DNA from: a bacterium
GTDB lineage: Bacteria > Zixibacteria > MSB-5A5 > WJJR01
Direction: 5' to 3'
NCBI GenBank assembly: GCA_035559435.1
Contig: DATMBC010000029.1
Coordinates: 1 to 60,350 of the forward strand
Length of the DNA stretch: 60,350 nucleotides
The notes beneath the pieces are model-generated. The model was not told the origin of the DNA. It saw nothing but the letters and a program-made list of their open reading frames with translations, and ran no database searches. How positions within the stretch are numbered: position 1 is the stretch's first letter; every line of letters starts with the position of its first letter. Below are positions 7,653 through 15,383 of the stretch, one piece after another. The position numbers and the translations under genes were made by a program.

Positions 7653-8024
7653 TTACTCGCCGCCCCCGGCGGCCACGTCGGTCTTCTTCTCCTTGACCCG
7701 CGCGGCGCGTCCGGTCAGCTCGCGCATGTAGAACAACTTGGCGCGGCGGACCTTGCCCTGCTTGACCAGTTCGACCTTGGCCACGTTGGGCGAATGGGTC
7801 GGGAAGATGCGTTCGACAAACACGCCATGCTCGGAGAGCTTGCGCACGGTGAAGGTGGCATTGGCGCCGACCCCGCGCTTCTGGATGACAGTGCCCTGGA
7901 AGACCTGGATGCGTTCCTTGTCGCCTTCCTTGATCTTCACGTGGACGCGGACAATGTCGCCGGGATTGACCGGGGCGGCTTCGGCCTGCGGGTCCTTGAG
8001 TCCGATGGTGTTGAGGTTGATCAT
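7653..8024 (-). CDS. rplS: 50S ribosomal protein L19
   Basis: This is the L19 protein at the 30S-50S interface. The 123-residue sequence has the family signature: [27 protein letters not shown], then [24 protein letters not shown] and the basic [22 protein letters not shown]. The C-terminal tail adds about eight residues beyond the usual end. The ATG at 8024 has an AAGGAG Shine-Dalgarno nine bases upstream. It follows trmD by 29 bases, as in most bacteria. Confidence 0.98.
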   Translation of the reverse strand: MINLNTIGLKDPQAEAAPVNPGDIVRVHVKIKEGDKERIQVFQGTVIQKRGVGANATFTVRKLSEHGVFVERIFPTHSPNVAKVELVKQGKVRRAKLFYMRELTGRAARVKEKKTDVAAGGGE

Positions 8025-8053
8025 CGCGATACTCCTTCAAGTATGATTGTTTT

Positions 8054-8818
8054 CTATCCTTCACCGCCGACATCGAACTCGGCGTCCGCATTCTCGAGAA
8101 TCCGTCGCCGGCCGCGGGCGGCCAGGTCGGGACGGTACAACTCGGTCAATTCGCGCGCCTGTTCCGCGCGCCAGTCGGCCACCTGGGCGTGATGCCCCGA
8201 CAACAAGACCGGCGGCACCTGCAGGCCGCGCCACTCGGCGGGGCGGGTGTACTGCGGCGCGCCAAGGCCGCCATCGTCGCGCACGAACGAATCGTTGCGC
8301 GCCGCCTCGTCGTTGCCCAGGAAACCCGGGACCCGTCGGGCGGTCGCCTCAATCATCACCATGGTCGGCAGTTCGCCGCCCGAGAGCACGTAGTCGCCGA
8401 TGCAGCGACGCACCGGCCGCAGGTAGTCGAACACGCGCTCGTCCATGCCCGTGTAGTGACCGCAGACGAAGATCAGGTGCGACCGTCCGGCCCACTCGTC
8501 GGCGTCATCCTGGCCAAACAGCGAGCCGTGCGGCGTGGGAATGATGGTCACGCAATCCACGGCGCCGGGCCCGCCGCCGAGTGATTCGACGGCGCGCGCG
8601 ATCGGCTCGGCCTTGAGGATCATGCCGCCGCCGCCGCCGAACGGTGTGTCGTCGATGGTGTGATGCGCCGGATCATCGGACCAATCGCGCAGATCATGAA
8701 CGCGCACCGACAGCACGCCTTGGGCCAAGCCGCGGGCCATCAGCGATTCGCCGAGAAATCCGGAGAACATCGCCGGGAAGGCGGTGATCACATCGATGGT
8801 CAGCCCCTGTGTGCCCAT
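8054..8818 (-). CDS. trmD: tRNA (guanine-N1-)-methyltransferase
   Basis: TrmD methylates G37 of tRNAs reading CNN codons with SAM and so prevents +1 frameshifting. The 254-residue protein shows the N-terminal IDVITAFPAMFSGFL, the box DDTPFGGGGGMILKAEPI, the SAM-binding trefoil-knot region HYTGMDERV and DYVLSGGELPTMVMIEATARRVPG, and a C-terminal helical domain. The first six residues (MGTQGL) are extra compared with the usual MRFDVLT start. It sits 7 bases behind rimM and 29 before rplS. Confidence 0.97.
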   Translation of the reverse strand: MGTQGLTIDVITAFPAMFSGFLGESLMARGLAQGVLSVRVHDLRDWSDDPAHHTIDDTPFGGGGGMILKAEPIARAVESLGGGPGAVDCVTIIPTPHGSLFGQDDADEWAGRSHLIFVCGHYTGMDERVFDYLRPVRRCIGDYVLSGGELPTMVMIEATARRVPGFLGNDEAARNDSFVRDDGGLGAPQYTRPAEWRGLQVPPVLLSGHHAQVADWRAEQARELTELYRPDLAARGRRRILENADAEFDVGGEG

Positions 8819-8825
8819 GTGTCTG

Positions 8826-9335
8826 TCAATCCAGCAATCCCGGTATCGGATCGATCACCATGCGTCGGGTCTTCAAGTCGATCGACTTGATGAAGACATC
8901 GACCGCCGGAATCATGAACTCCCTGTCGCCATCGCGGCAGACATAGATGTCGTTGGCGGTGCCGTCGATAATCTCCACGATCGCTCCCACCGCACGACCA
9001 TCGGGGGTGACCACGGTCAGGCCGAGGATCTGATCATGGAAGTATCGTCCCTCCGGCAGCGCGACCCGCTCGGCCGCTTCGATTTCGACATCGCCACCCA
9101 GCCAGATCTGCACATCCTCGGGCGTCTGGACCGCGTCGGTGCGCAGAATCACAAACCCGGCGGCGATCTGGACGGAGAGGACGTTGGCGGCGGCGGTCCT
9201 GGCACCCCGGGAGAGCGTTACCCGCTTCAACGCGGCGAAGCGCTCCAGATCATCGGCGTAGGGCCAGACACGGAACGCGCCCTGGACGCCATGCGCCTTG
9301 CCAATTTTGCCGAGGGCGACACGGTCGGTCACCAC
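8826..9335 (-). CDS. rimM: 16S rRNA processing protein RimM
   Basis: RimM assists assembly of the 30S head domain and binds S19. From the GTG at 9335 the product is 169 residues, the usual size. The N-terminal RimM domain reads VALGKIGKAHGVQGAFRVWPYADD, and the C-terminal PRC-barrel part includes LGLTVVTPDGRAVGAIVEI and FMIPAVDVFIKSIDLKTRRMVI. The reading frame is open further upstream, but GGGAGAGG precedes the tandem GTG-GTG, so I placed the start there. The KH-domain protein (KhpA) that often lies between rpsP and rimM is absent. Confidence 0.95.
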   Translation of the reverse strand: MVTDRVALGKIGKAHGVQGAFRVWPYADDLERFAALKRVTLSRGARTAAANVLSVQIAAGFVILRTDAVQTPEDVQIWLGGDVEIEAAERVALPEGRYFHDQILGLTVVTPDGRAVGAIVEIIDGTANDIYVCRDGDREFMIPAVDVFIKSIDLKTRRMVIDPIPGLLD

Positions 9336-9366
9336 AGCGTTTCCTCTCCCGCCAAGAGAAGGGAGA

Positions 9367-9747
9367 CTACTCCTCCTTCTTGGCGCCGGCGGCCTCGGCC
9401 ATGCGGGCACGCTTGCGCGCCTTGACCTTGCCGGCCTTCTCGGTCACGGTGTCCTTCAGGACGAGATTCGAGTAGTCCTCGCCCTTTTGCGCCTTGGCCC
9501 AGATCATGTCCAGTCCGGTATGAACGAACAACGTACGGACCGTGTCCGACGGCTCGGCGCCCATCTTGAGCCACTTGAGGGTCTTTTCGATGTCGAAAGA
9601 GACCTTGCCGGGCTTCTCGGTGGGACGGTACCAGCCGATGATCTCGATGAATCGGCCATCGCGCGGCATGCGCGAATCCGCCGCGACCACGCGGTACAGC
9701 GGGGCGTTGCGGCGCCCGCCGCGGCGAAGACGAATGGTTGCTGCCAA
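9367..9747 (-). CDS. rpsP: 30S ribosomal protein S16
   Basis: The 126-residue sequence has the S16 pattern: TIRLRRGGRRNAPLYRVVAADSRMPRDGRFIE, then the ligand-free core with IEIIGWYRPTEKP and a helical stretch WLKMGAEPSDTVRTLF. The last 40 residues are a Lys/Ala/Glu-rich extension, common in longer S16 proteins. The start is a TTG at 9747: no ATG exists in a suitable place, and a strong GGAGG lies seven bases upstream. It is the second gene of ffh-rpsP-rimM-trmD-rplS. Confidence 0.96.
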   Translation of the reverse strand: MAATIRLRRGGRRNAPLYRVVAADSRMPRDGRFIEIIGWYRPTEKPGKVSFDIEKTLKWLKMGAEPSDTVRTLFVHTGLDMIWAKAQKGEDYSNLVLKDTVTEKAGKVKARKRARMAEAAGAKKEE

Positions 9748-9795
9748 TCAAAACCTCCGGTGAATATGGTGAATCGTTAACGAGACTCCATGCGA

Positions 9796-11127
9796 TCAAC
9801 CCATGGGCATGCCGAACGGCACGCGCAGGGGGCCCTTCTTCCCTGCCTTGGAGAACTGCTTCATCATCTTCTGCATCATGCCGAACTGCTTGATCAGGCG
9901 ATTGACGTCCTGAATCGAGTTGCCTGAGCCGCGGGCGATGCGCGCGCGACGCGCCCCGTTGAGGATTTCGGGGCGGCGACGCTCTTCGGGGGTCATCGAG
10001 AGGATCATCGCCTCCATCCGCCCCTGCGCCTTGGGATCAAGAGACATCCCCTTCAACTGCCGCCCCACGCCCGGCAACATGCCGAGGATGGAGTCCAGCG
10101 GCCCCATCTTCTTCAATTGCTGCATCTGCTCGAGGAAGTCCTCGAAGTTGAACTGCGCGCGCCGCAGTTTCTCTTCCATCTCGCGGGCGCGCTGGCTGTC
10201 GATGGTCTGCTGCGCTTTTTCCACCAGCGAAACGACATCGCCCATGCCGAGAATGCGCGAGGCCATCCGATCGGGGTGGAAGGGCTCGAGGTCCTCGACC
10301 TTTTCGCCGACGCCGGTGAAGAGGATCGGGACGCCGGTGACTTTGGCGACCGAGAGCGCGGCGCCGCCGCGGGCATCGCCGTCGATCTTGGTGAAGATCA
10401 CGCCGTCGATGCCGACTTTGTCGGCGAAGGCCGAGGCCGAGCTGACCGCATCCTGCCCGGTCATGGCATCGGCGACGAAGAAGGTTTCGGTCGGGCGCAG
10501 CCGCTCTTTGATGCCTCTGACTTCGTCCATCAACTCGTCGTTGACATGAAGCCGTCCGGCGGTGTCCACGATGACCAGATCGCAGTGCGCCTGGGCGGCG
10601 GCGGCCAGACCGGCGACCGCCACATCGAGCGGGGAGCCGGCGCCGGCGTGCACCGGAATCTTCAACTGCTGCCCGAGTTTGCGCAATTGTTCGATCGCCG
10701 CGGGCCGTTGCAGATCACAGGCCACCAGCATTGGCTTGCGCCCGCTCTTGGCAAAACGCGCCGCGAGTTTCGCGCAGGTGGTTGTCTTGCCCGATCCCTG
10801 CAACCCGACCAGCATCCAGATTGTGGGATGGGGCGGCTTGGCGAATTGGACCGGACGGTACTGTCCGCCCAGAAGCGCCACCAGACGGTCGTGGATGATC
10901 TTGATGATCTGCTGACCCGGCGTGACCGAATTGAGCACCTCGGCGCCGAGCGACTCGCGCTGGACGTCTTCGAGGAACTCCTTGACGACCTTGTAATGAA
11001 CGTCCGCCTCGAGGAAGGCGCGCCGCACCTGCTTGAGCGCTTCCTCGATGTTCTTCTCCGAGACCTTGCCGTGACCGCGCAGAGTCTTGAAGACACGTTC
11101 GAGACGTTCGCCGAGTTGATCAAACAT
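9796..11127 (-). CDS. ffh: Signal recognition particle protein Ffh
   Basis: Ffh is the GTPase of SRP that targets nascent membrane proteins to the translocon with 4.5S RNA and FtsY. The 443-residue protein has the N domain (MFDQLGERLERVFKTLRG), the G domain with GLQGSGKTTTCAKLA (G1), DTAGRLHVNDELMDEV (G3) and TKIDGDARGGAALS (G4/G5), and a methionine-rich M domain ending FGMMQKMMKQFSKAGKKG. It is the first gene of the translation operon. The M domain tail ends FGMPMG, a normal variable end. The 4.5S RNA gene is not in this window. Confidence 0.98.
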   Translation of the reverse strand: MFDQLGERLERVFKTLRGHGKVSEKNIEEALKQVRRAFLEADVHYKVVKEFLEDVQRESLGAEVLNSVTPGQQIIKIIHDRLVALLGGQYRPVQFAKPPHPTIWMLVGLQGSGKTTTCAKLAARFAKSGRKPMLVACDLQRPAAIEQLRKLGQQLKIPVHAGAGSPLDVAVAGLAAAAQAHCDLVIVDTAGRLHVNDELMDEVRGIKERLRPTETFFVADAMTGQDAVSSASAFADKVGIDGVIFTKIDGDARGGAALSVAKVTGVPILFTGVGEKVEDLEPFHPDRMASRILGMGDVVSLVEKAQQTIDSQRAREMEEKLRRAQFNFEDFLEQMQQLKKMGPLDSILGMLPGVGRQLKGMSLDPKAQGRMEAMILSMTPEERRRPEILNGARRARIARGSGNSIQDVNRLIKQFGMMQKMMKQFSKAGKKGPLRVPFGMPMG

Positions 11128-11227
11128 AGTCTATTCCATCCACCATCCACCGATGGCGCAAAAACACGGATGCGATTTGAGCCCGCAGCCGTTGCGGCCG
11201 AACAGAAGCGGTCCGGCGCAAACCTTA

Positions 11228-11256
11228 AATATACGAGGGCTTTAGCGGAATTTCAA
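11228..11256 (-). promoter_or_regulatory. Candidate promoter of the ffh-rpsP-rimM operon
   Basis: On the minus strand TTGAAA (11256-11251) and TATATT (11233-11228) are spaced by 17 bases, about 100 bases before the ffh start codon. The -10 box is the same TATATT hexamer seen before secD and rpoN. Confidence 0.45.
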
Positions 11257-11339
11257 GGGAGCACTGTAATCGCCCCGACACAGACACAAGAGGCATGGAG
11301 ACTTGTCAACATATTCCCAGACAACACCTTACCTGATTT

Positions 11340-12107
11340 TCAGCGGTTGCGCGAAATGACCAGATCAATCTCGCTGCCCAACGGCAGTTCTTCACCGGGC
11401 GTTTGGACCTGCTCGAGAATTGTGCCGGCATCGCGGTCGCGATCATAGCGTCGGTCAACCCGTCCGACCAAGAGCCCACGCTCACGCAGGAGGATGCGCG
11501 CCTCTTCGATATTCATGCCGACCAAATTGGGACACCAGGTGTAGTCCTCGCGCAGTTCGGCGTTGACGAGCAAATTGACCACAGCGCGTCGCGGCAGACG
11601 GCTGCCGGCGCCGGGGATGGTGCCAACCACCGTGCCGGTTGGCAAGGAGGCGTCCTCGGAGCGGGCGCGTCCCCCGACAATGAACCCGGCCTCCTGCAGG
11701 ATTAATTCGGCCTGACGAATGGTCTGGCCGCGAACACGCGGCACATCGATCAGTTGCGACCCGCGCGAGACCACGATGCGGAAGAGGCGCCCGCGCTTGA
11801 TCGGCGATCCGGGCCCGGGACGTTGTTCGATGATGACGCCATCGGGATACTCGGGAGAGAAACGGCGCTCGACAATCTCCATGTCACCATCGACCGCGGC
11901 CAGGATCGATTGCGCCTCTTCCAGTTGATGCCCGACCAGCATGGGCGCGGGAATTTCCTCGCCATGCCGGGTGATGATCGGCATCACGACCTTGTCGACC
12001 AGCAGGATCAGGGCGGCCACAACGAGGAGCGGAATACCGACGATCTTGAACAACCGCCGGAACCACGCCTTGCGCCAGGCCCGTTGCCAGTGGGACAGTT
12101 CGCTCAC
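11340..12107 (-). CDS. Membrane-anchored protein with three PASTA domains
   Basis: From the GTG at 12107 the product is 255 residues. It has a short basic cytoplasmic N-terminus, a hydrophobic segment at about 19-42 (IVGIPLLVVAALILLVDKVV), and three extracytoplasmic PASTA repeats. These can be read from APMLVGHQLEEAQSILA, VPRVRGQTIRQAELILQEAG and CPNLVGMNIEEARILLRERG, each ending in a conserved G-S-x-hydrophobic strand. PASTA domains bind peptidoglycan fragments in PrkC-type kinases and PBPs. No kinase domain is present. The GTG overlaps the rsmB stop (GTGA), so the two are translationally coupled. In Firmicutes rsmB is commonly followed by stp and prkC, so this may be the sensor half of that locus, but the function is inferred. 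Confidence 0.88.
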   Translation of the reverse strand: MSELSHWQRAWRKAWFRRLFKIVGIPLLVVAALILLVDKVVMPIITRHGEEIPAPMLVGHQLEEAQSILAAVDGDMEIVERRFSPEYPDGVIIEQRPGPGSPIKRGRLFRIVVSRGSQLIDVPRVRGQTIRQAELILQEAGFIVGGRARSEDASLPTGTVVGTIPGAGSRLPRRAVVNLLVNAELREDYTWCPNLVGMNIEEARILLRERGLLVGRVDRRYDRDRDAGTILEQVQTPGEELPLGSEIDLVISRNR

Positions 12108-13522
12108 GGTTGCGCGCGTCGCATCCGCGCGGCGAAGACGCCATCGAGACCGTCTTCCGGCGGGCGGGTGGAGAGGTAGCCGGCAGGAGTGACGTATTTG
12201 TGCGGCACCCAGGTCCCGGCGGGCTCGAGCGTGAATTCGGGATGATCCCGCAGGAAGATTTCGACCACTTGCTCGTTTTCCTGTGGGGAGAGGGTGCAGG
12301 TGGAATAGACAAGCACGCCGCCGGGGGCGACGTGGGCGGAGGCCGCGGTCAGCCAGATGCCCTGCGAGCGCGACAGACGGGTGATGTCGGCCGGCGACTT
12401 GGTCCACCGCACTTCGGGGTTCTTCGGCAGCGTGCCGAGCGCCGAACACGGCGCATCGGCCAGAACCCGCGCGGCGGCGCGATCGCCGAGACTGGTGACG
12501 TCGGCGGCGATCGGCAGGATGTTGTTGTAGCCCAGGCGCAGCTTGTTTTCGGTCACACGCTCCAGGCGCTTTTCGCTTTTGTCCACCGCGAGCACCTGGC
12601 CGGTCTCACCGACACGCTCGGAGATGGCCAATGTCTTGCCGCCGGGAGCGGAGAACATATCGATGATGGTTTCGCCCGGTTGCGGATCGAGCAGTTGGAT
12701 GACCAACCCCGCCGCCGGATTCTGGACCCAGCCATACGGTCCGGCAAACAGCGGCGAACCGACAGTCAGCGCCGAGGTGGCGACGGAAACATAGTCGTGG
12801 AACTCCGGATGCACCCGCGCCGAACCCAGCTCGTGCTCGGCAATCATCTTCAAGACCACGTCCGCATCGACACCCTGAGCCAGCCGGAAGAAATAGGACG
12901 GCGGGCTGTTGGCCCAACGTTCGATCCGTTCCGGACGGTTGTTGCCGAACCGGGTAAAGAGGATTTCGACCAGCCAGTCGGGCATGGAGAGGCGTTCGCC
13001 CCAGTAGACCAACTCATTGTCCGTCTGCGGCGGAGCCTGTTCGGCGGCGCGCAGGTCTTCCTTTTCGCGCGCGGCGCGCCGCAGGACGGCGTTGACCAAT
13101 CCGGCGATGCCTTGATGGGCGACCGCCTTGGCGGCATCGACGGCGGTGGAGACCGCCGCGTGCGGCGGGATGCGATCGCAATCGACGACTTGAAACAGAC
13201 CGAAGCGAAGTATCCACTTCACCGGCTCTTTGAGGTCCTGATACTTGCCGTCGGTGAGATAACGCGCCTGGGCATCGAGACGGCGCATCCGGCGCAGGAC
13301 GCCGGCGGCCAGATGGATGGCCAACGCGCGGTCGCGCTGGGACAGATGCGAGAGCGCCGCATCCGAGTGCCAGATTTCGTCGAAATCTTCGCTGCCGCGC
13401 ACCGAACGGGTGGCGAGGTCATAGGCGACCGCGCGCGGGTTGTCCGCGCCGTAAGGATTAACAGGGGGACGCGGAGCCTGCGAGGGCTTTCCAGGTCGTC
13501 GGTGATCGTTGCGCCGTTCCAT
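12104..13522 (-). CDS. rsmB: 16S rRNA (cytosine-967-C5) methyltransferase
   Basis: RsmB methylates C967 of 16S rRNA. The 472-residue protein has an N-terminal NusB-like RNA-binding domain (about 25-165; RALAIHLAAGVLRRMRRLD and LVNAVLRRAAREKE) and a C-terminal SAM methyltransferase. Both cysteines needed for m5C chemistry are present: LADAPCSALGTLPKNPEVRW (motif IV) and VYSTCTLSPQENEQVV (motif VI). Motif I is read as MFSAPGGKT, where many homologues have CAAPGGKT. The last base positions overlap the start of the PASTA gene. Confidence 0.95.
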   Translation of the reverse strand: MERRNDHRRPGKPSQAPRPPVNPYGADNPRAVAYDLATRSVRGSEDFDEIWHSDAALSHLSQRDRALAIHLAAGVLRRMRRLDAQARYLTDGKYQDLKEPVKWILRFGLFQVVDCDRIPPHAAVSTAVDAAKAVAHQGIAGLVNAVLRRAAREKEDLRAAEQAPPQTDNELVYWGERLSMPDWLVEILFTRFGNNRPERIERWANSPPSYFFRLAQGVDADVVLKMIAEHELGSARVHPEFHDYVSVATSALTVGSPLFAGPYGWVQNPAAGLVIQLLDPQPGETIIDMFSAPGGKTLAISERVGETGQVLAVDKSEKRLERVTENKLRLGYNNILPIAADVTSLGDRAAARVLADAPCSALGTLPKNPEVRWTKSPADITRLSRSQGIWLTAASAHVAPGGVLVYSTCTLSPQENEQVVEIFLRDHPEFTLEPAGTWVPHKYVTPAGYLSTRPPEDGLDGVFAARMRRAQP

Positions 13523-13644
13523 GGCGGGCAGAGGTCCTTACCAGGCTCATCCTATTGTGATACGGACAAAAACGGCGATTGATCCCCACCTAACAAAAGG
13601 TATTTGGTGCAAATCGGACCGAGCGGGGTCCCCGATCTTGTCTG

Positions 13645-15336
13645 TCAGAGGCCTAAGCCGGGCAGTTTGATACGGTTATCCCGGGCAAAATCGACGGCCT
13701 TTTGGTACCCGGCCTCGGCATGCCGCATCACCCCGGTGCCGGGGTCGTTGGTCAAGACCCGTTCGAGCCGTCCCTTGGCATCCTCGGAACCATCGGCCAC
13801 AATCACCATACCGGCGTGCTGAGACAACCCCATGCCGACACCGCCGCCATGGTGAATCGAGACCCAGCCGGCGCCGGAGATGGCGTTCAGCAGGCCATTG
13901 AGCAGCGGCCAATCGGCCACCGCGTCGGAAGTGTCGGCCATCGATTCGGTCTCGCGGAAGGGCGAGGCCACCGAGCCGCAATCCAAGTGGTCACGGCCGA
14001 TCACAATCGGCGCGCTGATCCTGCCCTTGGCGACCAAGTCGTTGATGATAAGTCCGAATTTGTCACGTTCGCCATAGCCAAGCCAGCAGATGCGCGCGGG
14101 CAGCCCCTGATAGCGGACCTTTTCGCGCGCCATGCGGATCCAGCGGCAAAGTGGTTCGTTATGGGAAAACTCGCGCAGGACCACCTCATCGGTGACGGCG
14201 ATGTCGGCGGGATCGCCGGAGAGGGCGACCCAGCGGAAGGGGCCCTTCCCTTCGCAGAACAGGGGCCGGATGTAGGCGGGGACAAAGCCGGGGAAGGCGA
14301 AGGCGTCGGCATATCCGGCCTTCTGCGCCTGGCCGCGCAGGTTGTTGCCATAGTCGAAGGCGATCGCGCCGGCTTTCTGCATCGCCACCATCGCCTCGCA
14401 GTGCCGGGCCATCGCCGCCATCGAACGCCGGATGTAACTCTGCGGGTCCTTCTGCCGCAGCGCGATCGCATCGGCCAGCGACAACCCATCAGGGACATAG
14501 CCGGACAATTCATCGTGGGCCGAGGTCTGATCGGTGACGATGTCGGGGATCTCGTGACGACGCACCAGTTCAGGGAGAATCTCCGCGCAATTGCCGACAA
14601 GACCAATCGACACCGGTTTCTTCGCCGCGACCGATTCTTTCACCCAGCGAAGCGCTTCATCAAGCGAACGGGTCTTTCGATCGCAGTATTCCTTTTCGAG
14701 GCGGCGGTCGATGCGCGATTCATCGACCTCGACCACCAGCGCGACACCGCCATTGAGCGTGACCGCCAGCGGCTGGGCGCCGCCCATCCCCCCCATGCCG
14801 CCGGTGACCACCCAGCGTCCGGTGAGATCGCCGCCGAAGTGCTGCGTGGCGACCGCGGCAAACGTCTCATAGGTCCCCTGCAGAATGCCCTGGGTGCCGA
14901 TGTAGATCCATGATCCGGCGGTCATCTGGCCGTACATCATGAGGCCGAGCGCCTCGAGACGGCGGAATTCCTCCCAATTGGCCCAGCGCCCGACGAGGTT
15001 GGAGTTGGCGATGAGCACACGCGGCGAGAGTGGATGCGTCTTGAAGATGCCCACGGGCTTGCCGGATTGGACCAGCAGTGTCTCGTCGTTGGCCAGCGAG
15101 CGCAACGAGGCGACAATCTGGTGAAAACACTGCCAATTGCGCGCCGCCTTGCCGGAGCCGCCGTAGACGATCAACTCCTGCGGATGCTCGGCCACCTCGG
15201 GGTCGAGGTTGTTGTGGATCATGCGCAGGGCGGCTTCCTGAATCCATCCCTGGCAGGTGCGGGAGTTGCCGCGCGGCGCGCGCACGGGCGTGTAGGCGGG
15301 CATGGGTGTCGCGGGTTGGTTTATGGCTGTTGTCAT
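13645..15336 (-). CDS. hutU: Urocanate hydratase
   Basis: HutU converts urocanate to imidazolone propionate in histidine degradation, using tightly bound NAD+ as an electrophile. The 563-residue length fits the family. Recognisable stretches are [45 protein letters not shown], the NAD-binding region [14 protein letters not shown] and the C-terminal [26 protein letters not shown] sequence precedes the ATG at 15336. No hutH, hutI, hutG or hutC is in the window, so the rest of the pathway must lie elsewhere or the gene may be part of a scattered set. It is 47 bases behind purL and may share its transcript. Confidence 0.96.
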   Translation of the reverse strand: MTTAINQPATPMPAYTPVRAPRGNSRTCQGWIQEAALRMIHNNLDPEVAEHPQELIVYGGSGKAARNWQCFHQIVASLRSLANDETLLVQSGKPVGIFKTHPLSPRVLIANSNLVGRWANWEEFRRLEALGLMMYGQMTAGSWIYIGTQGILQGTYETFAAVATQHFGGDLTGRWVVTGGMGGMGGAQPLAVTLNGGVALVVEVDESRIDRRLEKEYCDRKTRSLDEALRWVKESVAAKKPVSIGLVGNCAEILPELVRRHEIPDIVTDQTSAHDELSGYVPDGLSLADAIALRQKDPQSYIRRSMAAMARHCEAMVAMQKAGAIAFDYGNNLRGQAQKAGYADAFAFPGFVPAYIRPLFCEGKGPFRWVALSGDPADIAVTDEVVLREFSHNEPLCRWIRMAREKVRYQGLPARICWLGYGERDKFGLIINDLVAKGRISAPIVIGRDHLDCGSVASPFRETESMADTSDAVADWPLLNGLLNAISGAGWVSIHHGGGVGMGLSQHAGMVIVADGSEDAKGRLERVLTNDPGTGVMRHAEAGYQKAVDFARDNRIKLPGLGL

Positions 15337-15383
15337 ATGTCCTCGCCCTCCTCTTCATGACTCCCCGGCGGTCATCTGCCCGC

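Noticed and set aside
9367-9799. Longer alternative frames over rpsP and rimM
   Set aside because: They lack ribosome sites and run in a different frame from recognised ribosomal proteins.
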